Positions 35,951 to 49,400 of a stretch of DNA of 64,000 nt are shown here, in pieces. This DNA is from Diphasiastrum complanatum. Taxonomy: Eukaryota > Streptophyta > Lycopodiopsida > Lycopodiales > Lycopodiaceae. The position numbers and the translations under genes are program-made. The stretch lies in contig CM055109.1 in assembly GCA_029204225.1 (NCBI GenBank), positions 37,852,991 through 37,916,990 on the forward strand. Reading direction: 5' to 3'. Position 1 is the stretch's first letter. Each line of letters begins with the position of its first letter. A model generated the notes under the pieces. It was given only the letters and a program-made list of their open reading frames with translations. It was not told the origin of the DNA and did not search any database.

Positions 35951-38900
35951 AACCAAGAAGCATTTTTCGAGCAAAGTTATTTATGTTCCTAAAATTTTCT
36001 TTGCCCTTTCACCTCATGTTATTTGTTATTATGTGTAGGGTAGGGTGGAGGAAGTTGTTATGGGTTTGAGGAGCACTCACGAAATGGTTATCACCCCTCA
36101 CCTCTTGCTCATTTTTCTTATTTTGTGTATGGGAGTTGGAGCCCTACCCAAGGTCATTATGGGTTTGAGCACCCGTGCTCTTGACCCATAAAAGCCATGT
36201 TTAAGGTTAAAACCCTTAGCCTCGTGCTAGCAACCTTGCCCCAACAACATCATTTCCCTCTCACATCCGACTCTCTTGTCTTATCACGTGTAGGGTAAAC
36301 GTCTAGGTGGAGAGCGTTATGAGTACTTGACATGCTCTCGCAGACTCCTCAAACCCATAACATTCTCCACACAAGTGTTTACCATGCATAATGACCATGG
36401 AAATCAAGACAAAAAAGAGGCACACTCGATAGTGACCTCCATTGAAAAGCCCATGAGCTTCAGAGCTATAACTGGTTTGATGTAGAAGGGTTGTGGTTTG
36501 TAAGCATAAAATGCATGTCCATGGGCTGGCATAATGTACTTTATAGCATAAGAGTAAAATTAGGAAAACTATGGCTTTTAATGCAAAAAGATGGAACTCA
36601 AAGTCTATACATATGTGTGAAACTAATGGTTATTTTCTCTTAGTTCTTGAGGATCCCTAAGTCAAAAAAATGGCAATTTTTCTTCTACTTCTTGAAGATC
36701 TCTAAGTCAAAAAATGGTATTCCTCTAGAGTTTTTTTTCTCCCAAAAAACCTTAAGGAGTTTTTGTGTTGCATAGATTGCATTAGATCTTTATACAAATA
36801 TAGACAACATGAAAGCATCAATCTAGCAAAATATGAATTTTGAAATCCATAACAATTTCTAGAAAGAGATCATGGCCCACAACTTTGTAAAGAAGGCAAC
36901 AAACCATTGTTACGACCATATTCAGCTAAGGATTTGGAATAGTTTACTATGGTAGATCGGCCCTCCTGTATTCGAGAATATTGGTTACACCTCGGTTTAA
37001 TTCAATGTCAAGGCCAGTTTGTAACTAATAACCTTGAGAGGACACAAATACTCCTATTCAGACATGTGGAGCAATGCATGGTGTGTGATGTTTATATGCA
37101 TGAGAATAGCATGGGATATGTGACCTATGTTTAGATGGACTGCATGGGAGGTTGCATGGATGCATGCAGATGCTTCTTACCCCTGTGTATATGGGTAGGG
37201 ACATGTCCTCCTCGATTCTAAGCTTTTGTATCTAGGTTGTCGGTTTCTCTCCTCTCCTCAGGTATTCATTTGCCATGGCTCGGATGTTAGGTGTTCAGAT
37301 ACATCTCAATTGGATGGGTGGTTTGGCTTCCATTGGTCTTTGTGTGTGTTGCTTTTGTCCTCATCTTAGTAGTCTTCCTGGTGGTTGTTACACACATGGT
37401 AGGCTAGTTCTGAGGAAGACTACAATGGTAGTTTCACACATAATGGGGTAAGTGCGAGGGGGTTCAAATACTCTCTCTTGGCCACTTAGTCGAGGGGTAG
37501 TCAATGCCACTTTCACACAAGGTGAGACTTATTTATAAGTGGCATTTTACGTGGCAAAAATCAATTGCACCAAAATGTTTTTAAGGAAAGATGCTCACAC
37601 TATAGGAATGGGATGAGGGCCATACACACATGCATATATACTGTATATGCCATATAGAAACCATTTTATGGGGCAATAATTTCACTTAGTGGTGGAGGTA
37701 TCAAGACGATGTCATTTTGGGACAAGCTCATATTTAATTTCCTTTTAGGTTGCAGATAGGGTCCCACCCTTATCCAAGGGATTATGTTGCTTGAGAGCTA
37801 CAAGCATTGTCTCTCTAACATTATTGGGGCTCCTCAAATTTTGGGTGAGGTTGGAATCCTTGCTATTGTCTAGGAGCCTTAATTGCATATTCATAAGTTG
37901 TTTGATATATGTTCCTATGTCATTGGTTCCATGGTAAGTGGTAGGGCCATGGTCCCATATCTAATGGATGCATTCACATGTTATCCAAATCCAAATTGAT
38001 TCCACTGGCACTTGCCTCCACCAACAATTGGCCTTATAGTAAAGCATTAAGCTCTTCTTATTGTGGGACAAAGTGCTCCATTACTCGTATCACCAGGTGT
38101 TCAATTTTCCTTGGTATTTGAGTGCTAGTTTTGAAAATGGAATTTGCCACTGAATGAATCTACCAAGGTGTGGAGATCATCAATGGCAAGTTGATAACTG
38201 AGACTCATACATGCTGTATTATGTGACATTCATCTCAAGTGAGATGCAATATGTTGAAACCAAGCAAGCACTCACTCAAATAATTTATTTCACGCATGTT
38301 TTCTATGATTTTATGGACATATCAAAGAGAAAAACACGGTGTGGAATTTACCATCTTGACTGTATGTTTGATGTTTTATGCATATCATCATGTAAAATTG
38401 GCATAAGTGTGATAAAATATCCAATTTGGACATAAACTGCTATGACAATTATGTTATACTTTATTTTATCTCTAATATGACGTTACCAAGAACAACCTTT
38501 TGCTTAATTTCTTCCATAGCACTTGCAAAGGTTTCAACTCAGATTCACACATAAGCATTACATAGGGGAAGGTTTGAGGGCTTGGTTACTCTGAGACCAA
38601 TCAAGACCACGCGCTTGGGTTCTTGCCCTTAGACAACGACTTTTGGTCAAGGGCCCCTCCTCGATGGCACATGTTCTTGAAATCCTTGTTTTTTTCCCTT
38701 CCACATAAAAATCCAAGCATATATATCTCTTAATTTTATCAAAGCAGTCATCATTGTCCTTTAGAATTCTCCATCAATTTATGCTAAATCAACACCTCCA
38801 TCATGATTATTAACAATCTTAATATATTTATCAATCATTCATACTATTTTTGTTTTGTTCCTCACCACCTTTATGCTCAATTTTCTTCCCAAATGTTTTC

Positions 38901-40235
38901 AAATAAAACTGAAATGCATTCCCTATGCCAAGTGGTCTCCAAATTTCCTCGTTCAAAATATGTTATTCCTCCTTTGCCTCAAAAATCAACATACAAAATG
39001 TTAGTGATGTCCATTAGGGCTTCGATGTCACACTTTGGCAAACTACAATTTTGGATTTGCTTAGTTAGATATGCTAGACGCTTCCCCCTCCCTTGCTTGC
39101 TTTAAAACATGCAAAGTGGAAGCTCCCCTTTAACTTACTCTCTAATCTCTCCATAGTCCTCCTTAGATGTGCCTTTCCCTCCTCCTCCTGATCTCTCCTC
39201 CTCATTAAATAGGACCATAATGCATATATTGAACATTTCTCTTTTGTTCAAAAAACTAAGTGTTTTTGCCTCTTTGTTCTTAGTTAGCCAAAGCCTCCCC
39301 TGTTGAACATAAATTTCAAGCTGATGCTCCTGCCTAAAGAGAGTTGGTACTCTCTCCAAGTGCAAATTCATGAAATGTGCCAATACTAGATTTAAAAGAC
39401 CCATGGAACCCTAATGGACCTACCTACCTCCATGATCTTGAACTTTTTTGTCATCTCAAACTCTACAAGCTAGATAGTCCCAAAGTGTTAACCAATATTT
39501 TGACCACAAAATTCAGACTATGAAAGGCCTTTTGAAATAGTTTTTGATTATATTTTCATGTATAGTTGTTGGTTATATTAAATTAGTCAGCTTTAGCATT
39601 TATAGCCATTGTTTGAAGGGTCTTAGCATGTCATCTAAATGTGTTAGTACTAATACTTAAGTTAAGCGGGCCTTACAATCAACCGAAATGAGTAATTGTA
39701 AGTATGTTACAGTTTCTTTCAAAGCACATCGAAGCAAAGCTCAAAACACCTCATAGTTTCAGTCAAAGCAAATATTGAAATCAAGAGTGAAGCATCCAAG
39801 AGACAATCCTCAAAAATTAATATCCAATTAAGGGTAGCAGGTCAAAAATCAACAACAATAGCCAATAATTGACATGACAGGTATGGAAAATAGTGATATG
39901 TGCCAAAAAATAATAATCAATAAAAAAGCAAAAGAAATGGATAATTGATGTAGACCATAGAGGAGTGTTACCAAAGGAAGACTCAAGTATGCATTGATTC
40001 AATTTGGGTAAGTTGGATGTCAACTGGCTAAATGAATGTAGAGTGGAAAAGGACCACCATTCCAAATCATTATGCTCATTGAGGAATTTCCAATCAACCC
40101 CATCTTAAGCACCCAAAGAAGTACCTTACCATGTTAGCCCCTCTTGTCTTCCCTGATGAGAAGCCTACCAACCATAGTACCCCCACCAAACTCTAAGGAG
40201 GCACCTATGCCACTTGAGCTAAAGCGTAGGCCCAG
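35951..40235. other. Intergenic spacer, 4.3 kb
   Basis: No gene seen. The segment about 36950-37280 shares scattered words with 54115-54420 (AACTAATAA..TTG.GAGGAC, GACATGTG.AGC..TGCATGGTG, CCTCTCCTC), indicating a diverged dispersed repeat. Otherwise AT-rich sequence with short low-quality frames. Confidence 0.5.
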
Positions 40236-40545
40236 CTCACCAATTGAGTGGAATGAGGAATTAATTTTGTTTTTTAATAAACTTCGAAGATCAAATTGTC
40301 TTGGCACCTATTCTAGTCATAGCAGATCCAAATAAACTTTACATTGTGAAAGTGGATGCTAGTGATTTTGCTATTGGTATAGTTCCACTCCAAGAGGGAA
40401 GCCTTGTTGCTTTTGAGAATAAAAAACTATCTGATTCACTAACTCGATATACCACGAAAGAAAAAGAACCTTTTGTTGTGGTGCATGCATTAAAGACTTG
40501 AAGACACTATTCATATGGAAGTAAATTTATAGTGTAAGTAGAATT
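40236..40545 (+). pseudogene. Ty3/gypsy RT-RNase H fragment
   Basis: Reads SPIEWNEE, then after a frame change APILVIADPNKLYIVKVDASD, with the RNase H Asp, then FAIG, LQEGSLVAFENKKLSD and RYTTKEKEPFVVVHALKT, a stop, and RHYSYGSKFIV. These are the standard blocks at the RT/RNase H junction of plant gypsy elements. At least one frameshift and two stops are present, and RT catalytic boxes upstream are absent. Confidence 0.9.
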
Positions 40546-42250
40546 TGTAGCTAGCACAGTTGAGCCCTACAATTGGCATTCTATAATTGTAGTGGAGCTT
40601 CAGAAGGCTACTAAGCCTAATACCAAGAAGAAGGTAGGGCCACTCTTATCAACCTTGGTCATGACGTTGCTAGAGAACAAAGTCAAGGGCTTCCACTGAG
40701 AATATGTGCTAACACCATATGCACATGCAACAAATTCTTAGCAAGGAAGTACTTCATAAAGTTGTCGACATATTAACAGTGATATTGTTGCCTCCTACAG
40801 TACAACGATGTACTAATTTGGAACCACCACTAGTTGTTGCTATAATTCTTGCTACTACCAACACTGAACCTTACCTTCCCTCATCCTCTATAGTTTCCAT
40901 CCAACAAACACCTTCAATCCCGATTGAAACTACTTTCATTTCAATTCCTTCCATGACAATTGGGTCCATTGTCTCACCCGCACAATTGTCACACCTCTTC
41001 TATCCCCCATAAAAAAACTATTGGCATTTCACCTAATATGCAATTTTTGATGGATTTGATCGATGACTCCAACCTCCTCAAGGATGAACCCTAATTTGCA
41101 ATGCCTAGCAACCCTCCTTCTTTTCAAGCCACTTCCCTTGGAGTAGGATTTGATCAAATGCAGGAATATGAGAAGTGGCAGGTAGTTGAAACACTGGTTA
41201 CATTTCAAACTAGTGAGGCACCAAATATGTTGGAAATGTTGAAAGGAGCCCAGTCACAAAAAAATCCATGAAGTCTTCTTCTTGAAGGCTTTGAGGGACC
41301 AAACAATTTCGAAAGAAGAAGACCCTCAAGGGAGATTGAAAATTGTAGTTGATCCAGTCGGCCAGGTCACTACCTCAACTATTGTACCTCCTGATTCACA
41401 CGATGTTCTGAGTCTTCACTAATAGTTGGGACAAGTACTACATAAACTGATAGAAGATAAGACAGTAGTGGACCAATGCATAGCAAAGTTGGGTTGTCTA
41501 GTAGAGTTGGGCCTGGACAACACACTCATGGCTCAAAATTTAATCAAGATGAATAATGAGCTCCTCATCTCAAAGTAGCATGAAGAGAAGGTGAAGACAT
41601 TATTAAACAATGTGAGCAAGAAGTTGTTGTGTGGCCACACAAATAATTTTCTAGATCCAGATGCCCATCCAACTTCAATTTTCTCCACAAAGATTTGAAA
41701 CAAAACAAGGTGGAGATGGTGGAGTAGAACTTCAAGGTCAAGATCAAGAAGGAGATGCACCACTTGAAATCTAGCAGGCTTCATCTTTGGTAGTTCCATC
41801 ATGAAGACACATATCGACATGAAGGGCTTTTAAGCAACCAGTACCAGATCCTATCATGAGACAATCAGCATTATACGCTCAAGACAATGTTTTTGATAGT
41901 GATAAAGATAAAGTGGGATGACTTTTTGCTAGATTTGGCATCCAATCCGAATTTGCCACTAGCGTCTTGGAGTGTTGCTGATCAACTTCCATTGGTAAGA
42001 CTATATTACAAAGCGTTGATGATTAGAGAATTTTGGAAAAAGAAGTTTGTTACTTGGACCACAACAAGGCAGTTATAAGAGGCACATTCTTATATCCTTT
42101 TGCATGGACATGACCAAAAAATTGAATGCCTCAAGTTTATGGACAAGGTCACATCACATCTTATCAAGCATCATGTGAAGTAAAATGCCTAGATCAATAT
42201 ATTGATGTACGCAAGTGTCGTGGGACCATCACCAGTTTGGTGGGGGATAT

Positions 42251-43058
<808 letters not shown>

Positions 43059-44194
43059 AATGGTGTCCAGATGACAAAGTGATGAGCATTTGAAGTTGTG
43101 GCAGTTTTCATGGAGGAAAATTTTGCATGGATTTGATGCATGTTCATTTAGGCACTGTTTATTGAGTGAGATTGTCTAGTTAGTCATTGCATGCAATGTA
43201 CTGAGTGTGTAAACTCATGCATGTTTGAATTACTATGATTTTGAGTGGTCATACAACTATTTATGATCAATATTGACAATTTTGGATTCATAAATGATGG
43301 AAATTTCATTTTTACATAGATTGACCAGTTTAACAAAATTAATATTACATGAGTTGTATGTCAGTGTGGACATCGTATTAGTAATAAGGTCCTCAAATTG
43401 ATAGTTGGGTGCTTCAAGTCAGTTAATTGGCCTTATGGACTACTAACAAGGAAATTGTCAATTTAATATTATTTATAGTAAAGCGAGTAATGCGCAGTCT
43501 CATTTTTCTATTTTTAGACTATGGTTGGTTATTTCAAAATTGTCTTGAAATAGTTAGATGGCCTCACCAAGTTGGAAAATTTAGGTGACTATTGATTTTG
43601 TTATAGGAAATAGATGCTTGTATTCCAAGAATAGCACTTTAATTAGATAGCCAACAATGGTAGCAAACAATTTTGTAACCTTGGGTGGGGCATCTTAAAG
43701 TAATTGGTCTATATCACTAGATTTTTCAGAATAATAGGCTAAGATTTCTAGAGGAATGAATAGCTAAAACAATATGGGACCAGAATAAGATATTGTACAC
43801 ACTAGAAAAAGTGAAGTTATAGGTCCCTACAAAAGCATTATATGCAAGTACCAAATGCTATTCTTATAGCCCAAGTCACAACTAATAATGGATTTAGTAT
43901 TACTGTAAAACCAATGAATGATTCCACAACCATTTTATACACTCTCCACTAATGACTGTAAAAAACCAATTCTTCACTATTCTAGGTTCTAGACCACTTT
44001 CCATTCCATTTCTCACTCAAGCTAAACTTGAGTTTAGAAAAGACGATACATGTTCCACAGGAGAACATAGTTTTTTTTTGTTTGACAAAAAATTATATGG
44101 GAATAAGTGAGTTGGACTTCTGAATCAGTAACTAGATTATGGAATAAGGCTTGATATCTGTGAAAGTTGTATAAAGCTATAATAATTAATTGTT
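43059..44194. other. Spacer
   Basis: No gene seen; AT-rich sequence of uncertain origin. A TGGTGTCCAGATG just after the LTR (43061) only loosely resembles a primer-binding site. Confidence 0.45.
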
Positions 44195-44472
44195 TGTTAG
44201 ATTTGAGTTGTCAAGTCACACGATTGGGTATTGCCAGGAGCTGGTGTAAGCCCAACCATCTCCACATTGTACTTACCATCATTTTTTGATAACGAAGAGT
44301 GTATAATTGTAAAGGCAATGGTGTGTGTGAGCTATTCTCTCTTTAGTGTTTTGTTGCCTCCGCTATTGTGAGATTGCTAGCATAGTAGGAAATGTGGCTG
44401 CGCATGATTGCAAGTCATGATGAATAGATTCTTGTATATGTGGTCTATATTCCTACAAATTGGTATCAAAGC
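44195..44472 (+). repeat. Copia-like 5' LTR remnant with primer-binding site
   Basis: TGTTAGATTTGAG at 44195 and CCTACA at 44457 are plausible LTR ends, followed after three bases by TGGTATCAAAGC (44461-44472), one mismatch from the initiator-Met primer site. No gag follows in the next kilobase, so the element's interior is lost or too decayed to see. Confidence 0.5.
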
Positions 44473-45250
44473 TATTTCAGTGTAGAGAACTAAAAAGAAA
44501 AGTTGAAAGTGGTAGGAAGAACTGTTTTTCAGCTTGTTTGGGACTTTGAGTGCTTCCGAAATCATTGGTGAAAAATGGTTCTTTCATTCTAATAGCTTGG
44601 AGAAAGGCTATGTAGGATCAGATAGAGAGAAAATTGGTCAAGGTAGGAGAAAGTTAAAGAAATTCTACTTTTCGAGCTTTTTGGAGGCATGAGGCTTTGA
44701 CATATCATAGTTCCACCATTTCTTGACTAAATCAGGTTCTGTAAATTTTAAAGAGTCTCTACACAACACTAAGAGACATATGTTAGATGGTTTGTGGTCA
44801 TATTGAGTGGATTGGGTTCAGTAATCGTTCAAAGTTTGACATTTTTTAGTGAGAAAAAAATTTGAAATTTGCATATCTAGCAAGAAATTGGCCACTTTTT
44901 AAACTTTGATTGACTCAGTTTCAATGATTATTGGAGATCAAGGTTGAAATTTATACGTAAGCATAAATGGTCTATAACCGGTAGCCGAATGCTTACTATC
45001 GTTTTAAGCAAACTCAATCAACAAAAAGTACCTCTCCCATTAAGATTGCCTAATTGAAACATATGCTTGAGGCATTTGTTCCATCATCTGGTTAGATTTC
45101 TTTGTCTCACCATCAGATTCTAGATGATCAATTAAACCCATTATAGTGGGTTTCTTTCCTTGCCTATCCTCAATCCAAGATCTAATCAATCTAGCATCAA
45201 GGAGATGAAGTTAGTTGTCACGCATAGGTTCGTTCCCATGAGAATGATAG
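44473..45250. other. Decayed leader or spacer
   Basis: No coding sequence recognised after the primer-binding site. Confidence 0.45.
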
Positions 45251-45890
45251 CATATCTTAGATTTCAGCATGAATGGAAGATCCACATCTAACTCTAACAT
45301 TTATTAACACTGCCAGTTAACACTACATCGATTAACACTACGCATCCACAATGAAGATAGCTTACTCTTTCTCTCTCTCTCCCTTTTTCTCTCACAAAAA
45401 GCATAAGAACATGCAAACCCAACAATTAGCAAACACAATAAAATCATGAGAGATGGAGGAAAAGTGATAGAGAGCAAGGACATTCATAAATCCATTTCAC
45501 AAGAGAACCAATCTGCTTTATTGGAGTGAAGATATGTATATGTGTAGGAAACTCGAGTTGGTCTCTTTTTATAGTAGAGAGGAGGACCCTGGCCTCTGAA
45601 TCCTATTGGTCCATTCCTGCCTCCCTAATTATTCAAATTTAAAAAAGAGTGAGAACCATTCAAAATTGGAGGGAAACCCAACTTTATTCACAAACTTGAC
45701 ATTTAGGCCTGCAACATTAAAAGTCCCGCAAAAAGGCCTAAAGTCCTTTTATTGACTTTCTAATTAATCAAATCTCTATGTGATCATCGAGTTGGACTTA
45801 CACGCAGGGTGCCAAATCCCTCTCACTTATTAACTAGGGTTAGGATTGCCTTGGGATCCGCAAACCCTCCAACAGTATCCCCCACCAAAA
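45251..45890 (-). repeat. Minus-strand 3' LTR remnant with polypurine tract
   Basis: On the minus strand TTTTGGTGGGGGATAC (45890-45875) is followed by TGTTGGAGGGTTTGCGG, a polypurine tract plus LTR start. A TATA-like TATAAAAA lies at 45573-45566, about 300 bases in. The LTR's end is not defined. The tract matches the one at 42236-42250 on the opposite strand. Confidence 0.55.
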
Positions 45891-47524
45891 TTGGTGGCGG
45901 TCCCACGACACCTACGAGATGCACATACTATGGGCTTTTATTTGCATCACATTGAATTTTTATTGAATGATAATGCACCTTCTCCATGAAATCGAGTCAA
46001 GCAATGTTGAAATCTAAGTTGTGCGGCAAAAAACAACAAAGGGCTTCGGCGATCTACTTTGAAGTCGTCCAAGTTGTAAATCGAGATTCCCAAGAGCCTC
46101 CCATCATTGCAGCACGGAAATATAATCTGGCCACCGGCAGCTGATCCTTAATACTATGTGACGCCATTGGCTTATTCGGATCGAATGCGAAAGTGGAAAG
46201 GCAACCATCCCATCACGTTGCAACGGACGCCAATAGGGTTAGATCTTTTGCGAACAGCGTCAATTGCCTGACTGTGGGATCATGTTGTAAAGCTACATTT
46301 ACAAGCTTTACTTCCGGCGCCATCGGCGCCAGCTATGTCCCCGACGCCAGCAGCGCCCCTGCTGCTCCCGGCACCAACGGCGCTGGGGCCGCCCCCGGCG
46401 CCACTGTGACCAGAATCCAGCCGGCACCAAGTTCCTATGGCTGAAAATCTTTGATCGGTTCTAGCAGACTCCAGAGAGCTAAGATCGATGTGCAATCACC
46501 TCACACGATCTAGGCATGATTAAAGGAAGCTTGGGGATCAATAAAATCTAGAGAGAGAAAATGACTTTCTAGAAAGAGAAAATCCTAGAGAGAGAAAAAA
46601 ACGTGCTTTACCAGCTTGGGTAGAGTGCTTGGTATGAGGGGGGGTGCCGAATCACACCAATACTATAGGGGAGTGCGAGTTGCGACTCAGGGCGAGCTCC
46701 AACCAAGTCTCAGCCTCCCTTGCTGGAATGTTGTCATGGCTCTCGCCTTGGCATGCTAGCGCCCCGGAGACTAGGGTCGGTCACACACTTGAAATGTAAC
46801 CTTCTCAGATTTATCAATAAAGTGGGATTTTTCTCAAACTGACTCTGATTACCTTCTGGGTTTCAGTGTTCGGCAAAAGCGCCAGTTGTAAGGCCGCTTC
46901 CAAATTTTTAAGTTGGCACATAGCTGAGGGTCGTATCCCGGGACGTCAGCGGTATGTCGTCGGGACCATTCGGTCCGTGGCGCCAGCGGTATGCTATCGG
47001 GACCATTTGGTCCAGGAACTGGTTGTTTCCATAACTGTCGCGGCTTGTGGTTCTGAGTGTTCCTTGCATGAACGTGAATGGGTTAAGCTCTTGGGGAACG
47101 GGCTCTAACCTGTCGGTTGAGTTGGATGGCTTGCTTGGGTGGAAGTTACCTGCTTATGGCTGTCCAGTCTGGCATGGCGCCAGGTTGGCTTCCAGCGCTC
47201 GTGACGAAGCTTTCAGTTGGTTAAGTCTGATGTAAGTCAGACCGCTTGCTTGGATTGGATGTTTCTCGTTTGTAACGAAGCTTCGAGTTGGTTAAGTTTG
47301 ATGTATGTCGGGCGGCTTGCTTGGAGGGAAGTCACCCACATCGGGACCCCCGATTTGGCATGGCGCCAGGTTGGATCTCAATGTTGGTTTTCAGGAACTT
47401 CAAGTTGGTTAAGTCTGATCGTTGTTGGCGAGTTGGCTGCTTGTATGTCAAGTGGGTTTGGATGGCAAGAGTTGAAGGCTGGGAAGCTAAGTCGTGGTTC
47501 CCAGCTCCCTTTGGGATGCCTGCG
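45891..47524. other. Decayed interior with GC-rich and repetitive parts
   Basis: No domain recognised. About 46310-46410 is GCC/GGC-rich (a frame across it reads mostly Ala/Gly/Pro, judged low complexity). About 47100-47480 holds a weak minisatellite. Confidence 0.45.
47100..47480 (+). repeat. Imperfect minisatellite
   Basis: The words AGTTGGTTAAGT(C/T)TGATGTA and TGGCATGGCGCCAGGTTGG recur at irregular spacing of about 70-190 bp. Confidence 0.6.
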
Positions 47525-47902
47525 CTACAGATCGGAAGAGTGGATATACTCCCGCTGGTATGCTTGTAGGGCTCGATGGAAGTCCATTGAGATCTCCCAG
47601 CTATATGGTTCATGGATGATTGGCCAGTTCGGCGTATGGATGGTAATTTTGTCCATGGCCAATCCCAAATCCTTCCACTTATTTCTGCACGGCATTGGTA
47701 CGTAGTATGGATCTACATGCAATTGGCGAGGGCTGGCCACATAACTCCTGATGGATTCTGGAGTTTTCTCAAAAACTGTAATTCTCCAAGCCGACTGCTC
47801 TCCCAATGCAGGTATCTTCTCCATTTCTTTGTCGGCCTCAATTTTAGAGGTGTTAAACTTGATGACCCAACCACCACGTGAGGACTCATGAGGATGTTGC
47901 AC
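47525..47902 (-). pseudogene. Unrecognised coding-like frame
   Basis: A 125-codon minus-strand frame with protein-like composition (for example PRQLHVDPYYVPMPCRNKWKD and HEPYSWEISMDFHRALQAYQ). It lies downstream of the coiled-coil frame at 47977-48582 and upstream of the minus-strand polypurine tract, so it may be part of the same decayed retroelement. No family recognised. Confidence 0.35.
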
Positions 47903-47976
47903 TAAAAAGCTCTAGATCTGGTCCTCGACGCTGATTGCTCATCGAAACAATGGTGTGGTCCTTGATGAAGATGGAC

Positions 47977-48582
47977 CTACTTGCGTTGCCTATGGAACTG
48001 GCTGTTCTTCTTGGACGTCGGGGGCTCCATCCTATTCCATGCATGAATCCAACTTTGTATCCATTCTTGCTGATCCTGGTGCTGAGGCGAGAACTGTGGC
48101 ATCAATGGAACTGAAATTTGAGGCCCGACTTCCAACACTTGAGCGGCGGCTTTGTCATAATCTTTTATAATGACCTTGGCCTTGCCTAACTCGGTGGTTG
48201 CCGTCCTTTTGAGTTTATCAAATTTTTCTTGAAACCCCGCCAGTGCAGTATGGTAGGTTTCCACTTTGCGGAACAAGTATCTGATCTTATTCGGTGTGAC
48301 TGGACGATCAGACACGTGGGTCTGTAAGTAGGAATTGCATTCAAGGGTGGTCACATCCAATTCACCTTGAAGTCGTTCACGTTCCAATGTTGCTAAGTCC
48401 AACTGTCCTGCTAGCAACAAGACCTGTTGTTTGGAATCTTTGAGTGCCTTATCAACCTTGTCCATTGCCGTGGTGAGTGCATTCTGAAGGGTCACCACAT
48501 AGTCTTCTAGTCGTTGAGTGGACTCATTGGCCTTCTTCAAATTAGCTTCAGACTTTGCGTCATGTTGTCTGGCAATTGTCAA
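47977..48582 (-). pseudogene. Coiled-coil protein frame, probably retroelement ORF
   Basis: About 200 codons, highly charged with heptad-like leucines (LKKANESTQRLEDYVVTLQN, QVLLLAGQLDLATLERERLQ), then a less charged tail with a PQFSPQHQDQQEW stretch. Composition and location (between two retroelement remnants) suggest a Gag-like or accessory ORF; I cannot name the family. The N-terminal part is duplicated upstream at 48611-48808. Confidence 0.4.
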
Positions 48583-48610
48583 CTCGCGGTTGATTTAAAT
48601 AACCTTCTGG

Positions 48611-49400
48611 CTAATAAGGGTATTCTCTGTCCCAAGATCGGCTATGCGTCTGGACATGTCTTTGAAGGGTCGCCACATAGTCTTCTAGTCGTTGAGCAGA
48701 CTCATTGGCCTTCTTCAAATCAGCTTCAAACTTTGCCTCGTGTTGTTTGGCAATCGTCAACTCATGGTTGATCTGAATAACCTTCTGGCTAATCATTCTC
48801 TGTCCCAAGATCGGCTATGCATTTAGACATGCATCTGGACATGTCTTTCTTTTCATCAATCACGGTCTAAATCACGTGCACAAGGTTAGAAACAAGACCC
48901 ACTACGTCACCAAAATCCACGGTAGTAGGCACAACAGCAGCAGCAGCAACATGAACAGCTCCAATAGGAATCGTATTAACTGGCCTCTGGTGTGTGGCCG
49001 GTTCTTCTTCTTCAAATGTATCTTCAGCTTCAAAATCCTCTGGCATTGTGGCGACGAATTGCTTTCTAGATATAACAGCATCATTGACCCTAAGGGTGTC
49101 TGGTGCGGCTTCAACTTGATCTTGCTAATTGATCTAGAAGGAATCATCAGATCCAGTAGTGGTATCATGGAATTGTCTGAATCTTCTTCCAAGGGATTGG
49201 AGTTCAAAGGGTGCTGGACTCTGGGGCATTACAAAAGTCTCATCTAGGTCCAGTGGGTTGGAATCATCGAACATATCCATGAATGATTGTGTGTTTGGAG
49301 AAATGACTCGGATCCACACACAAGGTGCGTGTGATTGAGGCCGCCCTTGCTGCCATAGGGATAACATCTGGTACCCAAGCCTCACGCCAAACATGCTATT
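48611..49400 (-). pseudogene. Upstream decayed part of the coiled-coil frame
   Basis: 48808-48611 encodes a second, diverged copy of the coiled-coil start (LKKANESAQRLEDYVATLQ), and about 49370-49134 encodes an acidic stretch (SFMDMFDDSNPLDLDETFVM). Stops and shifts separate the parts. Confidence 0.35.

Noticed and set aside
46193-46495. Ala/Gly/Pro-rich frames on both strands
   Set aside because: Low-complexity GCC-rich sequence; no homologue recognised and no supporting context.
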